Notes: generated from the letters alone by a model not told the origin. Positions 1 to 7,827 are shown, counted from the first letter of the stretch. The stretch is DNA of 64,000 nucleotides from an uncultured Clostridia bacterium (GCA_947630015.1 CANRFY010000008.1:1-64000), one strand, 5' to 3'. Translations and numbers: made by a program.

Positions 1-42
1 GGAAGTTTTTTTCAACAAATCGTTGCACTTCACTTGACAATC

Positions 43-93
43 TGAGGAAAAAAGTTTCCTTAAGCGGGGTGCGGGGCAGCGCCCCGAATATAA
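43..93 (-). repeat. Truncated HR dispersed hairpin repeat, copy 1
   Basis: GGGGCAGCGCCCC (73-85) and the CTTAAG boundary (59-64) are the constant modules of the HR family, in reverse orientation. The palindromic arm is cut short, with only AGGAAA (45-50) facing TTTCCT (55-60). It lies just past the stop of the minus-strand hydrolase. Bases 1-42 hold nothing I recognise. Confidence 0.75.
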
Positions 94-98
94 TTAAA

Positions 99-728
99 TT
101 ATCCGCAAAGCCATGCGGCTGCGCGGGCGAGCCTGCCGTCGGGATCGCGGAAGTGGCCGCCCGGTTCGCATCTGAAGCAGACGCGATCGGCTTTGGACTC
201 GCACGCGCGCCTTGTAAATTCGGTCGCGTCCGCAACGGTCGCCATGAGCGCGTCGGGCGAATTTTTCTCTTTCCCGCCGAGGCTCAAATATACGCGCCCG
301 CGCACGTCAGCGGCATCGATATATTCCCGCCAGCGCGGGAACCAAAGCGATCCCGAACAGCTCCCGCATCCGTCGAATCCGAGCTTCGTATGAAGATAAA
401 GTGCGGCGAGTCCGCCGAGCGAATATCCGATTATATATGATTTTGAAACGCCGTTTTGCACGGCTTCGCCGCGCAGTATCGCGGCGCTTTCGCCGAGCGC
501 GTCGGCTCCGCCGCCAAAGCTGCGCCCGATGCATTCCGCCGCCCACGGCGAATAGTCGCGATCCCAATCGACGTCCAGCGGCGCGGCAACAGTGACCGGC
601 GGCGCGCCGGACGCATTATATTTTTCGATAAAATCGGACGGAATCCCGCCGCCCGAAAGCAGTATCAAAAGCGCGCCGCCACGCGCGCATTCGATCTCCC
701 ACATCCTGCCGCCAAAATCGCGCTTCAT
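99..728 (-). CDS. Alpha/beta-hydrolase fold protein, probable esterase
   Basis: A 209-aa protein of the alpha/beta-hydrolase type. The nucleophile elbow GYSLGG puts the catalytic serine near residue 103. An N-terminal strand followed by LLSGGG would form the oxyanion-hole side, and a GGHF motif near the C-terminus supplies a likely catalytic histidine. There is no signal peptide, so it should be cytoplasmic; the substrate is unknown. I chose the ATG at 728 because a G-rich Shine-Dalgarno (GGGGGGGA) lies 5 nt upstream, whereas the in-frame ATG at 764 has none. The gene stands alone, and a truncated HR repeat follows its stop codon. Confidence 0.7.
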   Translation of the reverse strand: MKRDFGGRMWEIECARGGALLILLSGGGIPSDFIEKYNASGAPPVTVAAPLDVDWDRDYSPWAAECIGRSFGGGADALGESAAILRGEAVQNGVSKSYIIGYSLGGLAALYLHTKLGFDGCGSCSGSLWFPRWREYIDAADVRGRVYLSLGGKEKNSPDALMATVADATEFTRRACESKADRVCFRCEPGGHFRDPDGRLARAAAWLCG

Positions 729-799
729 CCGCGTCCCCCCCGCTCCGCTGTCGTTCACGCTCATTTATACAGCATCGCGGACGATTTGTCAAGACGACG

Positions 800-1027
800 T
801 TATTTTTTCGATTTGTGATAGACGAGCAGCGACAGCGCGATCCCCAAAAGGCAGTATACGTCCACGACGCCCGCCATGACGCCGAACAGCACGCCGAAAA
901 GCGGCAGCGACGAGATCGCCGTCAACGCATACGATACGACGCCGCCGAGAAAAATATAGAATAGAAGCGACGCCGCAAGTCCGAACGCGCCGACGGCGCG
1001 TCCCGCAAACGGGAAAAGTCTGTACAT
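800..1027 (-). CDS. Small two-helix membrane protein, function unknown
   Basis: A 75-aa hydrophobic protein with two predicted membrane segments (about residues 12-38 and 45-68) and a short basic tail ending HKSKK. I recognise no family. The start at 1027 is preferred because GGAGG lies 8 nt upstream; an in-frame ATG at 1054 would place that site inside the coding region. It is divergent from rplS and may form a minus-strand unit with the downstream hydrolase. It could be any small membrane protein, and I infer no function. Confidence 0.6.
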   Translation of the reverse strand: MYRLFPFAGRAVGAFGLAASLLFYIFLGGVVSYALTAISSLPLFGVLFGVMAGVVDVYCLLGIALSLLVYHKSKK

Positions 1028-1126
1028 GATAATTGCCTCCGACAATGTTTTCATTATCTATATATTTGCAAAAGGCGGGAATTATGCCCGCTTTGCAAAT
1101 TTTTTATAAAATATTTGAAAAGCGCT

Positions 1127-1154
1127 TGCAAAGGCGCGGGACATATGATATAAT
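1127..1154 (+). promoter_or_regulatory. Sigma-A promoter of rplS
   Basis: TTGCAA (1127-1132), a 16-bp spacer and TATAAT (1149-1154). The transcript would have a leader of about 90 nt before rplS, which could hold an L19-type autoregulatory structure. I cannot confirm one by eye. Confidence 0.7.
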
Positions 1155-1251
1155 CCCATTTGTGTGCGGCAATTTGCCCGCGCGACGAGGCGGTCCGCTG
1201 CCGCTCTGCATGAACGCTTCGATATTACATGGAAAGGTACAGGTGATAGTC

Positions 1252-1596
1252 ATGAACACCAAGATCGACGTACTTGTGAATGAGCAGATGAAGGAGCAGA
1301 TCCCCCAGTTCTCGATCGGCGACACCGTTCGCGTCTACAACAGGATCAAGGAGGGACAGCGCGTCCGCACCCAGCTTTTTGAAGGCACCGTAATCGGTCG
1401 CCACGGCGGCGGAATCTCCGAGACGTTCAAGGTTCGCCGCGTTGCTTACGGCTGCGGCGTTGAAAAGACGTTCCCGCTCCATTCTCCCAATGTGGAGAAG
1501 GTCGAAGTCATCAGACGCGGTAAGGTTCGCCGTGCGAAACTCTACTATCTGCGCGACAGAGTCGGTAAGAGTTCAAAGGTCAAGGAGCTTATCTGA
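1252..1596 (+). CDS. rplS: 50S ribosomal protein L19
   Basis: A 114-aa ribosomal protein L19, which sits at the 30S-50S interface. The full-length family pattern is present: the N-terminal helix, the FSIGDTVRV strand, [11 protein letters not shown], the FPLHSP turn and a basic C-terminus ending [10 protein letters not shown]. The start at 1252 follows AGGTGA by 5 nt and gives the usual length; the reading frame is open further upstream, but that would add an atypical N-terminal tail. rplS has its own promoter and terminator and is monocistronic. trmD, rimM and rpsP, its common partners, are not in the window upstream, while lepB-rbgA-rnhB-yraN follow 2.5 kb downstream. Confidence 0.97.
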   Translation: MNTKIDVLVNEQMKEQIPQFSIGDTVRVYNRIKEGQRVRTQLFEGTVIGRHGGGISETFKVRRVAYGCGVEKTFPLHSPNVEKVEVIRRGKVRRAKLYYLRDRVGKSSKVKELI

Positions 1597-1618
1597 CAAA
1601 TGTGACAGACTGAAATCA

Positions 1619-1648
1619 GGCATCACGATCGCTCGTGATGCCTTTTTT
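1619..1648 (+). terminator. Intrinsic terminator of rplS
   Basis: Perfect 10-bp stem GGCATCACGA/TCGTGATGCC with a TCGC loop, followed by six T. Confidence 0.9.
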
Positions 1649-1657
1649 CGCGGAATA

Positions 1658-1686
1658 TTGCAAGGCGGACGAAAATATAGTATACT
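1658..1686 (+). promoter_or_regulatory. Sigma-A promoter of the GHL10 lipoprotein
   Basis: TTGCAA (1658-1663), a 17-bp spacer and TATACT (1681-1686), just after the rplS terminator and 32 nt before the start codon. Confidence 0.75.
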
Positions 1687-1718
1687 TAAAGCGAAGTATT
1701 TTTGTTTCGGGGGTCGGT

Positions 1719-3041
1719 ATGGGAAATGCGCGGACGCGCTTATGCGCGATTTTGCTCGCCGCCGCGGCGGCGATACTCTCGTCGTGCGGCGGCAGCGCCG
1801 ATATTGAAAGCGATCCGCTGCATCCGATGGCGCGCTCGCGCGAGGATAACGCGCTCGGGACGTTCGGCGATCCCGTGCGCGAGATGCGCGGGGTCTATGT
1901 CGCGACGGTGTACAATCTCGACTTTCCCTCCTCCGCCGGCCTCGACGCGGACAAGCTGCGATCAGAGCTTGACGATATCGTCGGCGACGTCGCCGCGCTC
2001 GGCTGCAACGCGATATTCTTTCAGGTTCGCGGAGCCTGCGACGCCATGTACGACTCTGCAATATTCCCCGTGTCGGAATATCTGACCGGCAAAACTGGCG
2101 CGGCGCTGCCCGACGGCTTCGATCCGCTGTCGTATATAACGGAGGCGGCGCACAAAAACGGCATCGCAGTTCACGCGTGGGTCAATCCGCTGCGCGTCAC
2201 GCGCGGCAGCGTATCGAATCCGAAAACGGATACGACGGCGCTCGCCGAGACCTCGCCGGCGCGGCTCCATCCCGAATACACTGTCGAATACGCGGGAGAG
2301 CTTTACTTCGATCCCGGGCTGCCCGAGGTGCGCGCCCTTATCGCGGACGGAGTCCGCGAGATCGTCGACGGGTACGACGTTGACGGGATCATATTCGACG
2401 ATTATTTTTATCCGTATCCCGTCGACGGATACGAATTCGACGATTCCGCGTCATATGCGAAATACGGCTCCGGCGATATCGGCGACTGGCGGCGGTCGAA
2501 CGTCGACGAGATGATCCGCCAAGTCTGGGAGACGGTAAAATCATGCTCGCCCGACTGCGAATTCGGCGTCGCGCCGTTCGGGATATGGCAGAACGACGAC
2601 GGCAAAAACGGCGGCAGCGCGACGCGCGGCCTCGAATCGTACAGCGCGCTTTTCTGCGATACGCTTGCGTGGATACGCGGCGGCTATGTCGATTACGTGG
2701 CGCCGCAGATATATTGGAGCTTCAGCAAAGAGTCAGCGCCGTTCGGCGTCCTTGCGGATTGGTGGGATTCCGCGACGCGCGGGACGCGCGTCAAGCTCTA
2801 CATCAGCCACGCGGCGTACAAATACGGCACCGACGAATGGAGCTTCGCGCACGCCGTCGGCGAGCTGACGGAGCAGATCGGCTATTCGCGGCTCTTGTTC
2901 TCGTATCGCGGAAGCATCATGTACGGGATCGACGAGCTGCGGCGCAACGTCGACGGCGCGGGCGAGGAGCTTGCCCGATGCTACGGCGGCGACGTTTGCT
3001 ATTTTTCCTCTTCCGACGGCAATTACGTCTATTATAAATAA
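1719..3041 (+). CDS. GHL10-type glycosyl-hydrolase-like lipoprotein (DUF187 family)
   Basis: A 440-aa exported lipoprotein. The N-terminus has a basic stretch, a hydrophobic helix and a lipobox-like ILSSC near residue 20. The body matches the glycosyl-hydrolase-like 10 family, a TIM-barrel group: EMRGVYVAT near the start of the domain, CNAIFFQVRG, AVHAWVNPLRV and IIFDDYFYPYP, with acidic residues at strand ends. The substrate is not known; the family is associated with cell-wall or surface polysaccharide. The start at 1719 is chosen because it begins the signal peptide and has a GGGGGT site; an in-frame start at 1635 lies upstream of the promoter -10. It is monocistronic. Confidence 0.88.
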   Translation: MGNARTRLCAILLAAAAAILSSCGGSADIESDPLHPMARSREDNALGTFGDPVREMRGVYVATVYNLDFPSSAGLDADKLRSELDDIVGDVAALGCNAIFFQVRGACDAMYDSAIFPVSEYLTGKTGAALPDGFDPLSYITEAAHKNGIAVHAWVNPLRVTRGSVSNPKTDTTALAETSPARLHPEYTVEYAGELYFDPGLPEVRALIADGVREIVDGYDVDGIIFDDYFYPYPVDGYEFDDSASYAKYGSGDIGDWRRSNVDEMIRQVWETVKSCSPDCEFGVAPFGIWQNDDGKNGGSATRGLESYSALFCDTLAWIRGGYVDYVAPQIYWSFSKESAPFGVLADWWDSATRGTRVKLYISHAAYKYGTDEWSFAHAVGELTEQIGYSRLLFSYRGSIMYGIDELRRNVDGAGEELARCYGGDVCYFSSSDGNYVYYK

Positions 3042-3049
3042 TGAAAAAA

Positions 3050-3088
3050 CGTCCGCGCGGCGCTCTTCCATGCGGACGGTTCATTTTT
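3050..3088 (+). terminator. Intrinsic terminator after the GHL10 gene
   Basis: Stem CGTCCGC (3050-3056)/GCGGACG (3072-3078), preceded by an A tract and followed by a T-rich run. It lies between convergent genes and may serve both strands. Confidence 0.7.
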
Positions 3089-3143
3089 TAAGTATCTCGT
3101 CTTGTCGGGTTTTTGGCCGTGCCAAAAGCCGACATCGTGCGGG

Positions 3144-3704
3144 CTATATCTTTTCCCCGCGCTTTTCGCATTCCTTTGAAAACTCATCTATTATGAGCTG
3201 CGCGGTGCGCTCCGGCGTAGACGTCGTGCTGTCGATCACAAGATCATAATTATTCGGATCGGCGTAATCGACGCCGTATATCTCGTAAAACCGCCTGCGT
3301 TCGAGCGCGGCGCGCCGTTCGAGCGCCGATTTCGCGTCGTTTTCGTCCGCATATGATTCGACGTCGCCGCGTTCGGCCGCAAAGACGCGGTGCGCGGCCT
3401 CCGCTATGTCGACGGTGATAAAAACGCGGAACGCGTTTTTCGCGAAATGCCACGCCATCCGCGAATCGAATATGATGTGATCGCGTTCGAGCGAGATCTT
3501 TGTGACGGTGTCGTCGATAACATGATCGAACGACGGGTCCGTCATCATGCGTTCGTTCAGCTCAAGCGTCGTTATCCCCATCTCGGACGCGGCATGGCGC
3601 TGGACGCTGCCGGTCGAATACGTCTCGTATCCGAGCCTGTCCGCGAGTATCGACGCGACGGTCGATTTGCCGCTCCCGAGATTTCCCGTAATCGCAATAT
3701 GCAT
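3144..3704 (-). CDS. Cytidylate-kinase-like P-loop NMP kinase
   Basis: A 186-aa nucleoside-monophosphate kinase-like protein. The N-terminus carries a Walker A, GNLGSGKST (residues 7-15), in the arrangement of the short archaeal-type cytidylate kinases and related AAA_17 proteins. An acidic segment (IIFDSRMAWH) and a C-terminal arginine-rich lid region follow. It probably phosphorylates a nucleotide, but substrate choice cannot be read from the sequence, and such proteins often co-exist with a standard Cmk. GGAGAG lies 5-6 nt before the ATG. It is transcribed from its own promoter, convergent with the GHL10 gene. Confidence 0.78.
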   Translation of the reverse strand: MHIAITGNLGSGKSTVASILADRLGYETYSTGSVQRHAASEMGITTLELNERMMTDPSFDHVIDDTVTKISLERDHIIFDSRMAWHFAKNAFRVFITVDIAEAAHRVFAAERGDVESYADENDAKSALERRAALERRRFYEIYGVDYADPNNYDLVIDSTTSTPERTAQLIIDEFSKECEKRGEKI

Positions 3705-3739
3705 GATGTCTCTCCGTGATGTAAACTTTCCACATTATC

Positions 3740-3768
3740 ATTGTATCAGAAAATCCGCCGCGTGTAAA
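3740..3768 (-). promoter_or_regulatory. Sigma-A promoter of the cytidylate-kinase-like gene
   Basis: On the minus strand: TTTACA (3768-3763), a 17-bp spacer and TACAAT (3745-3740). Confidence 0.7.
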
Positions 3769-3830
3769 GCAGTTTCGCCATAAAATCAAACAATCGAAAC
3801 GCGCCGCCCCGTCTGTTTTCGCGCGCAAAA

Positions 3831-3879
3831 TAAAAAATCTCAAAAGCCGTGAAGTTTTTAGGCGTTTTGAGATTTTTTA
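3831..3879 (-). terminator. Intrinsic terminator of tRNA-Arg
   Basis: On the minus strand ATCTCAAAA-GCC pairs across a 12-nt loop with GGC-TTTTGAGAT, followed by six T. A/T tracts on both sides suggest it could work in either direction. Confidence 0.75.
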
Positions 3880-3884
3880 TCGAG

Positions 3885-3958
3885 CCTACCCGACAGGATT
3901 TGAACCTGCGACCTACAGAGTCGGAGTCTGTCGCTCTATCCAGCTGGGCTACGGGTAG
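3885..3958 (-). tRNA. tRNA-Arg (anticodon CCG)
   Basis: A complete cloverleaf can be drawn. The acceptor CTACCCG/CGGGTAG is a perfect 7 bp with discriminator G. The D arm GCCC/GAGC has one mismatch. The anticodon stem ACAGA/TCTGT is perfect around loop CTCCGAC, which reads CGG codons. The T arm is GCAGG-TTCAAAT-CCTGT. The 3' CCA is not encoded, so it must be added by CCA transferase. CGG is a frequent arginine codon in these genes. Confidence 0.95.
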
Positions 3959-3980
3959 ACGGTATCCGTCCGCTTTGAGT

Positions 3981-4009
3981 ATTGTATCACATAAAATCTG
4001 TTTTGTAAA
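3981..4009 (-). promoter_or_regulatory. Sigma-A promoter of tRNA-Arg
   Basis: On the minus strand: TTTACA (4009-4004), a 17-bp spacer and TACAAT (3986-3981), about 23 nt before the mature tRNA 5' end. Confidence 0.75.
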
Positions 4010-4047
4010 GAGGCGCGCCAAAACTTTGTTATACCCGCGATTTGGTA

Positions 4048-4076
4048 TTGTAAACTCGAACGGATTATGGTAAAAT
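4048..4076 (+). promoter_or_regulatory. Sigma-A promoter of the lepB-rbgA-rnhB-yraN operon
   Basis: TTGTAA (4048-4053), a 17-bp spacer and TAAAAT (4071-4076). It is divergent from the tRNA-Arg promoter, about 40 bp away. Confidence 0.7.
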
Positions 4077-4104
4077 AACAGGATGGAAGGAAGTGAGCCG
4101 GCAT

Positions 4105-4824
4105 ATGAACCGCAATCAGAACGACCGCGTCGGATACTCGGGCGGACGTTATTCTAACGACGATATCAAAAAGCCGACAGTCGGCGCGCGCGCCGATCAA
4201 AGGCCCGCAGACGCGGCGCCGCCCGTCAAGCCTGAGACGGATGAGGACGGCGAGGCCGAGGTCGTCAACATTCCGTCGCTTTTATTCGATATAGTCGAGA
4301 CGCTCGCGACCGCGACGTGCGCGATCGTTTTGATCTTCAGCTTTGTGTTCCGCATCGCGATCGTAAGCGGTCCTTCGATGCAGAAAACGCTCAGCGCCAA
4401 GGACGTCTTGATCGTCTCCGACATCGGATTCGAGCCGAGATACGGCGATATCGTCGTATTCCAGAAGCTCGACTCAAAGCTCGGCGAGGAGGCCGTCGTC
4501 AAGCGCGTGATCGCGACTGGCGGACAATATGTTGATATAGATTTCGATACGTGGACGCTTACCGTCGACGGCGAAGTCGTCGACGAGCCGTACAGATATT
4601 TGTCGACGGACAGACAGACGCTCCGCTCCGATTTCACGTTTCCGCTGCGGGTCCCCGACGGGATGCTGTTCGTCATGGGCGACAACCGCAACCATTCGAC
4701 CGACAGCAGAAGCGCCGATCTCGGATTCATCGACGAACGAGCCGTATTCGGACGCGTGATCGCGCGCGTGTATCCGTTCGATCAATTCACCGTATTCGGC
4801 AGGGAGGCGGCAGATGCCGAGTGA
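4105..4824 (+). CDS. lepB: Signal peptidase I
   Basis: A 239-aa type I signal peptidase, which removes signal peptides from exported proteins at the outer membrane face. A cytoplasmic, charged N-terminal region of about 55 residues precedes one membrane helix (about residues 60-87). The catalytic serine is in SGPSMQ (about residue 91) and the general-base lysine in VVKRVIATGG (about 133). The MGDNRNHSTDSR box D follows. The ATG at 4105 has AAGGAAG about 11 nt upstream; a GTG at 4093 is also in frame, but the purine-rich site would be too close. It is first in a four-gene operon and overlaps rbgA by 11 nt. Confidence 0.95.
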   Translation: MNRNQNDRVGYSGGRYSNDDIKKPTVGARADQRPADAAPPVKPETDEDGEAEVVNIPSLLFDIVETLATATCAIVLIFSFVFRIAIVSGPSMQKTLSAKDVLIVSDIGFEPRYGDIVVFQKLDSKLGEEAVVKRVIATGGQYVDIDFDTWTLTVDGEVVDEPYRYLSTDRQTLRSDFTFPLRVPDGMLFVMGDNRNHSTDSRSADLGFIDERAVFGRVIARVYPFDQFTVFGREAADAE

Positions 4825-5683
4825 CAATATACAGTGGTTCCCCGGGCATATGGCCAAAACGCGGCGGCAGATCGCGGACGATCTGTCGCGCGTCGACGCC
4901 GCGCTCGAGCTGCTTGACGCGCGCATCCCGCGCTCGTCGCGCAATCCCGATATAAACGCGACGCTGTCGTCAAAGCCGACAGTCACGCTTTTGAATAAAT
5001 GCACGCTTGCCGATCAAAAGACGACGGAGCAATGGATCGACTATTTTAAATCGTCGGGCAAAACGCGCCCGATACCGATCGATTCCGTCACGGGCGAGGG
5101 CGTCGGGCGCATTGCGCCCGCGCTTCGCGAGCTGCTCGCGGACAAGATCGAATACTGGAAATCGCGCGGGATGACGGGACGCAGGATCCGTGTCATGATC
5201 GTCGGCATCCCCAACGTCGGCAAATCGACGCTCATCAACCGCCTCGTCGGCGAACGCAAGGCGAAGGCGGAGGACCGTCCGGGCGTCACGCGTCAAAAGC
5301 AGTGGGTCGCGACAAATTACGGACTCGATCTGCTCGATACGCCGGGCGTTCTCTGGCCGAAATTCGACGACAGAAAAACGGGCGAATCGCTCGCGTTCAC
5401 CGGCGCGATAAAGGACAATATCCTCGACACGGAGACGCTGGCCGCGGCGCTTTGCGGGCGGCTGCGCGTCATATGCCCCGATAAGCTCTGCGGCAGATAT
5501 AAGCTCGACGCCGCCTCGCTTGACGGCGCATCCGATTTCGATCTGCTTTGCGCGATCGGGAAAAAGCGCGGATTTCTGATATCGGGCGGCGAGGTCGACA
5601 CCGAGCGCACGGCGCTCATGCTGCTCGACGAGTTCCGATCAGCCAAGATCGGAAGGATTTCGCTCGAACGGCCGAACGATTGA
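4814..5683 (+). CDS. rbgA: Ribosome biogenesis GTPase RbgA (YlqF)
   Basis: A 289-aa circularly permuted GTPase needed for late assembly of the 50S subunit. The N-terminus IQWFPGHMAKTRR is diagnostic. Motifs occur in permuted order: the G4-type LNKCTL (about residues 58-63), then G1 GIPNVGKST (about 131-139), the threonine-bearing PGVTR segment (G2) and DTPG (G3), followed by the RbgA C-terminal domain. The ATG is preceded by GGGAGG and lies within the lepB 3' end, so the two are probably translationally coupled. The lepB-rbgA-rnhB order is conserved in Bacillota. Confidence 0.95.
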   Translation: MPSDNIQWFPGHMAKTRRQIADDLSRVDAALELLDARIPRSSRNPDINATLSSKPTVTLLNKCTLADQKTTEQWIDYFKSSGKTRPIPIDSVTGEGVGRIAPALRELLADKIEYWKSRGMTGRRIRVMIVGIPNVGKSTLINRLVGERKAKAEDRPGVTRQKQWVATNYGLDLLDTPGVLWPKFDDRKTGESLAFTGAIKDNILDTETLAAALCGRLRVICPDKLCGRYKLDAASLDGASDFDLLCAIGKKRGFLISGGEVDTERTALMLLDEFRSAKIGRISLERPND

Positions 5684-5690
5684 CCGCGCC

Positions 5691-6320
5691 ATGGAACTGT
5701 TATATACGCTCGAGGATAAATACGCCGACGAGGGCTATACCGTCATCGCCGGCACGGACGAGGCCGGACGCGGATGCCTTGCCGGCCCCGTCGTTGCCGC
5801 CGCGTGCATATTGCCGCGCGGACTCGATATCGACAGGCTCAACGATTCAAAAAAGCTGTCGCCGAAGAGGCGCGAAGAGCTTTACGACGTGATCAGGAGC
5901 GCCGCCGTATCATACGCGATCGCGGAAGCGTCGGCGCGCGAGATCGACGAAACTGATATTCTCTCCGCGTCGCAGCTTGCGATGCGGCGCGCGGTGGCGA
6001 AGCTGTCCCCCGCCCCGTCGCTCGTGCTTGTCGACGGAAACGTCGCGCGCGATTTCCCGATGCGCGCCGTGACAGTCGTTCACGGCGACGCGATATCGCC
6101 ATCGATCGCGGCAGCGTCCGTTTTGGCGAAGGTATACCGCGACAGGCTGATGCTCGAGCTTGACCGCGAATATCCGCAGTACGGATTCGCCAGGCATAAA
6201 TCGTACTGCACGGCGGAGCATGAGGCCGCGATCCGCAAATACGGGCCTCTGCCGTGTCACAGAAAGACGTTTATGTCGTTTCTCGATCGAAAGCGCAAGG
6301 ATTCGGGGAAAACGTCATGA
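5691..6320 (+). CDS. rnhB: Ribonuclease HII
   Basis: A 209-aa RNase HII, which cuts RNA in RNA-DNA hybrids and single ribonucleotides in DNA. The DEAGRGCLAGPV motif near residue 23 gives two of the metal-binding acidic residues. LVDGN and AASVLAKVYRDRLM supply the rest of the family core, and YGFARHKSY follows. The gene starts 7 nt after rbgA with a weak Shine-Dalgarno, consistent with coupling. Its TGA overlaps the ATG of a 16-codon ORF. Confidence 0.95.
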   Translation: MELLYTLEDKYADEGYTVIAGTDEAGRGCLAGPVVAAACILPRGLDIDRLNDSKKLSPKRREELYDVIRSAAVSYAIAEASAREIDETDILSASQLAMRRAVAKLSPAPSLVLVDGNVARDFPMRAVTVVHGDAISPSIAAASVLAKVYRDRLMLELDREYPQYGFARHKSYCTAEHEAAIRKYGPLPCHRKTFMSFLDRKRKDSGKTS

Positions 6321-6367
6321 AAAGATGTATCTATAACGCGCGCCGCGCCGCGCCGAACGAGTCATGA
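6317..6367 (+). CDS. 16-codon relay ORF between rnhB and yraN
   Basis: An ORF encoding MKRCIYNARRAAPNES. Its ATG (6317-6319) overlaps the rnhB TGA as ATGA, and its TGA (6365-6367) overlaps the yraN ATG as ATGA. GGGG lies 8 nt upstream of its ATG, while yraN itself has no convincing Shine-Dalgarno. I infer that it passes terminating ribosomes from rnhB to yraN. The peptide itself looks basic and unstructured, and no function is implied. Confidence 0.55.
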   Translation: MKRCIYNARRAAPNES

Positions 6368-6777
6368 ACGGAGAGGCGCGTCATTCACACGACATCGGCG
6401 TCGTCGGCGAGCAGATCGCCGCAGAGTTTCTTTCGTCGAAGGATTACGCCGTCATCGCGCGCAATTATCACGCCGGTCACGCCGAGATCGATATAATCGC
6501 GATCTCGCCCGACGCCGAGACAGTCGCGTTCTGCGAGGTCAAGACGCGCGCCGAATCCGTCGCGGAAAAATACGGACGCCCCGCGTCCGCCGTCGGCAAG
6601 ACGAAGCAGCGGTTTTTGATCCTCGCGGCGCAGGATTATATAAAAAAGCATCAGGACAAATGCGCCGGACGCCGCGTCCGCATCGACGTGATCGAGGTCT
6701 ATATCCCCGCGCGCGGCGCGGCTAAGGTGCGGCACATACAAAACGCCGTCATCGCGAAAAGCGGCTATAACAGATAA
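6364..6777 (+). CDS. yraN: UPF0102 endonuclease-fold protein YraN
   Basis: A 137-aa member of the UPF0102/YraN family, which has a restriction-endonuclease-like fold and is related to Holliday-junction resolvases. Family landmarks are GEQIAAEFLSSKDYAVIARN, the acidic pair in HAEIDIIA, CEVKTR and the C-terminal RIDVIEV. Its cellular role is not settled. It is the last gene of the lepB operon, entered through the ATGA overlap with the relay ORF, and it ends 1-2 nt before a strong terminator. Confidence 0.9.
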   Translation: MNGEARHSHDIGVVGEQIAAEFLSSKDYAVIARNYHAGHAEIDIIAISPDAETVAFCEVKTRAESVAEKYGRPASAVGKTKQRFLILAAQDYIKKHQDKCAGRRVRIDVIEVYIPARGAAKVRHIQNAVIAKSGYNR

Positions 6778-6804
6778 AAGCGGGAAAGTCGCTTTCCCGC
6801 TTTT
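6777..6804 (+). terminator. Bidirectional intrinsic terminator
   Basis: AAAGCGGGAAAG/CTTTCCCGCTTT, a perfect 12-bp stem with a TCG loop and T/A tails, between the convergent yraN and DUF1540 genes. Confidence 0.9.
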
Positions 6805-6812
6805 GTTTGCAG

Positions 6813-7028
6813 TCAATAAAGCTCGCGCGGCTTGTATGTCGCGCAAAGCGTCTGCGTCGAATTTGACGCGCTGACGGGACCTACGCGTATGCGGCGCGCG
6901 GTGCAGTAGCTGTCGCCGTCGTGATACGCGCAGCTTGCGACGTCGCACACGATCCCGCGTATATGCTGCGGACGGCCGTCGACGTTCCCGTCGACGTTGA
7001 AATATTCGTTTTGTCCGAATAACGCCAT
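6813..7028 (-). CDS. DUF1540 domain protein
   Basis: A 71-aa small cysteine-bearing protein of the DUF1540 family. The core is IVCDVASCAYH, then YCTARRIRVG and a last cysteine near residue 62, giving four spaced cysteines that may bind metal. DUF1540 proteins are found mainly in spore-forming Bacillota; their role is unknown. A GGGGGTGG Shine-Dalgarno precedes the ATG by about 7 nt. I see no clear promoter on this strand. It shares the terminator with yraN. Confidence 0.85.
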   Translation of the reverse strand: MALFGQNEYFNVDGNVDGRPQHIRGIVCDVASCAYHDGDSYCTARRIRVGPVSASNSTQTLCATYKPRELY

Positions 7029-7113
7029 TTTGATTCCACCCCCGATTTATAGTTTACACGTATATTTTTCCCGTTGACGCCGCGCCGTATTCCCGCGGCG
7101 CGGAGGAGACGCG

Positions 7114-7827
7114 ATGTCAGTTTTCGCCATATCTGATCTGCATCTGCCGGGCGCCGGCAAATCGATGGACATTTTCGGCCCGCGCTGGCAAAATCACGTA
7201 AAGCGGCTCGAGGATAACTGGCGCGCCGTCGTCGGCGGCGGCGACACAGTTGTCGTCGGCGGCGACATATCGTGGGCTCAAACGGAAGCGGAGGCGGTCG
7301 GCGATCTTTTGTTCCTCGATTCGCTCCCGGGCGAAAAGCTTTTGCTCGAGGGCAATCACGATTACTGGTGGCACACAACAGCGCGGCTCGAATCGCTTTT
7401 TGCCGAAAACGGCATAACGACGATGCGCATAATGCGAAATAATGCGTTTGAGCGTGGCGGATTCGCGCTTTGCGGCACGCGCGGCTGGTTTTCGGACGAG
7501 GCCGTCCAGCGACGCGCTTTCGACGCCGATTTCGACAAGCTTATCGCGCGCGAGGCCGGACGACTCGCCGCGTCCGTCGACGATGCGCTCGCGCTCGTCT
7601 GCGGCGACGCAGGACGCGTTCGCGCGTTTCTCCACTTCCCCGCCTCGTTCGGCGGCGCGTCGACCGAGCCGATTTTGAACGCGCTTTCGTCGCGCGGCGT
7701 CGGGATCGTCTATTTCGGCCACATCCACGGCGTCTATTCTTATCCGCCGTCGTATACGGCGGGCGGCGTCGAGCATCGTGCCATGGCCGCCGACTATCTG
7801 CGGTTCGTTCCGCGTCTGGTCAAATAA
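7114..7827 (+). CDS. Calcineurin-like metallophosphoesterase
   Basis: A 237-aa cytoplasmic phosphohydrolase. The five metal-binding blocks are visible: ISDLHLP (residues 6-12), GGDISWA (about 50-56), EGNHDYWW (about 79-86), a histidine-bearing segment and YFGHIHGVY (about 197-205). The close COG is the predicted phosphohydrolase group COG1768. The substrate is unknown. GGAGGA lies 6 nt before the ATG. A hairpin (GCCGCG/CGCGGC, about 7080-7100) sits just upstream of the ribosome-binding site; I could not find a clear promoter. Confidence 0.88.
   Translation: MSVFAISDLHLPGAGKSMDIFGPRWQNHVKRLEDNWRAVVGGGDTVVVGGDISWAQTEAEAVGDLLFLDSLPGEKLLLEGNHDYWWHTTARLESLFAENGITTMRIMRNNAFERGGFALCGTRGWFSDEAVQRRAFDADFDKLIAREAGRLAASVDDALALVCGDAGRVRAFLHFPASFGGASTEPILNALSSRGVGIVYFGHIHGVYSYPPSYTAGGVEHRAMAADYLRFVPRLVK

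Noticed and set aside
1210..1251. Longer N-terminus for L19 from the ATG at 1210
   Set aside because: It would add 14 residues not found in the family and has no Shine-Dalgarno; the ATG at 1252 gives standard length.
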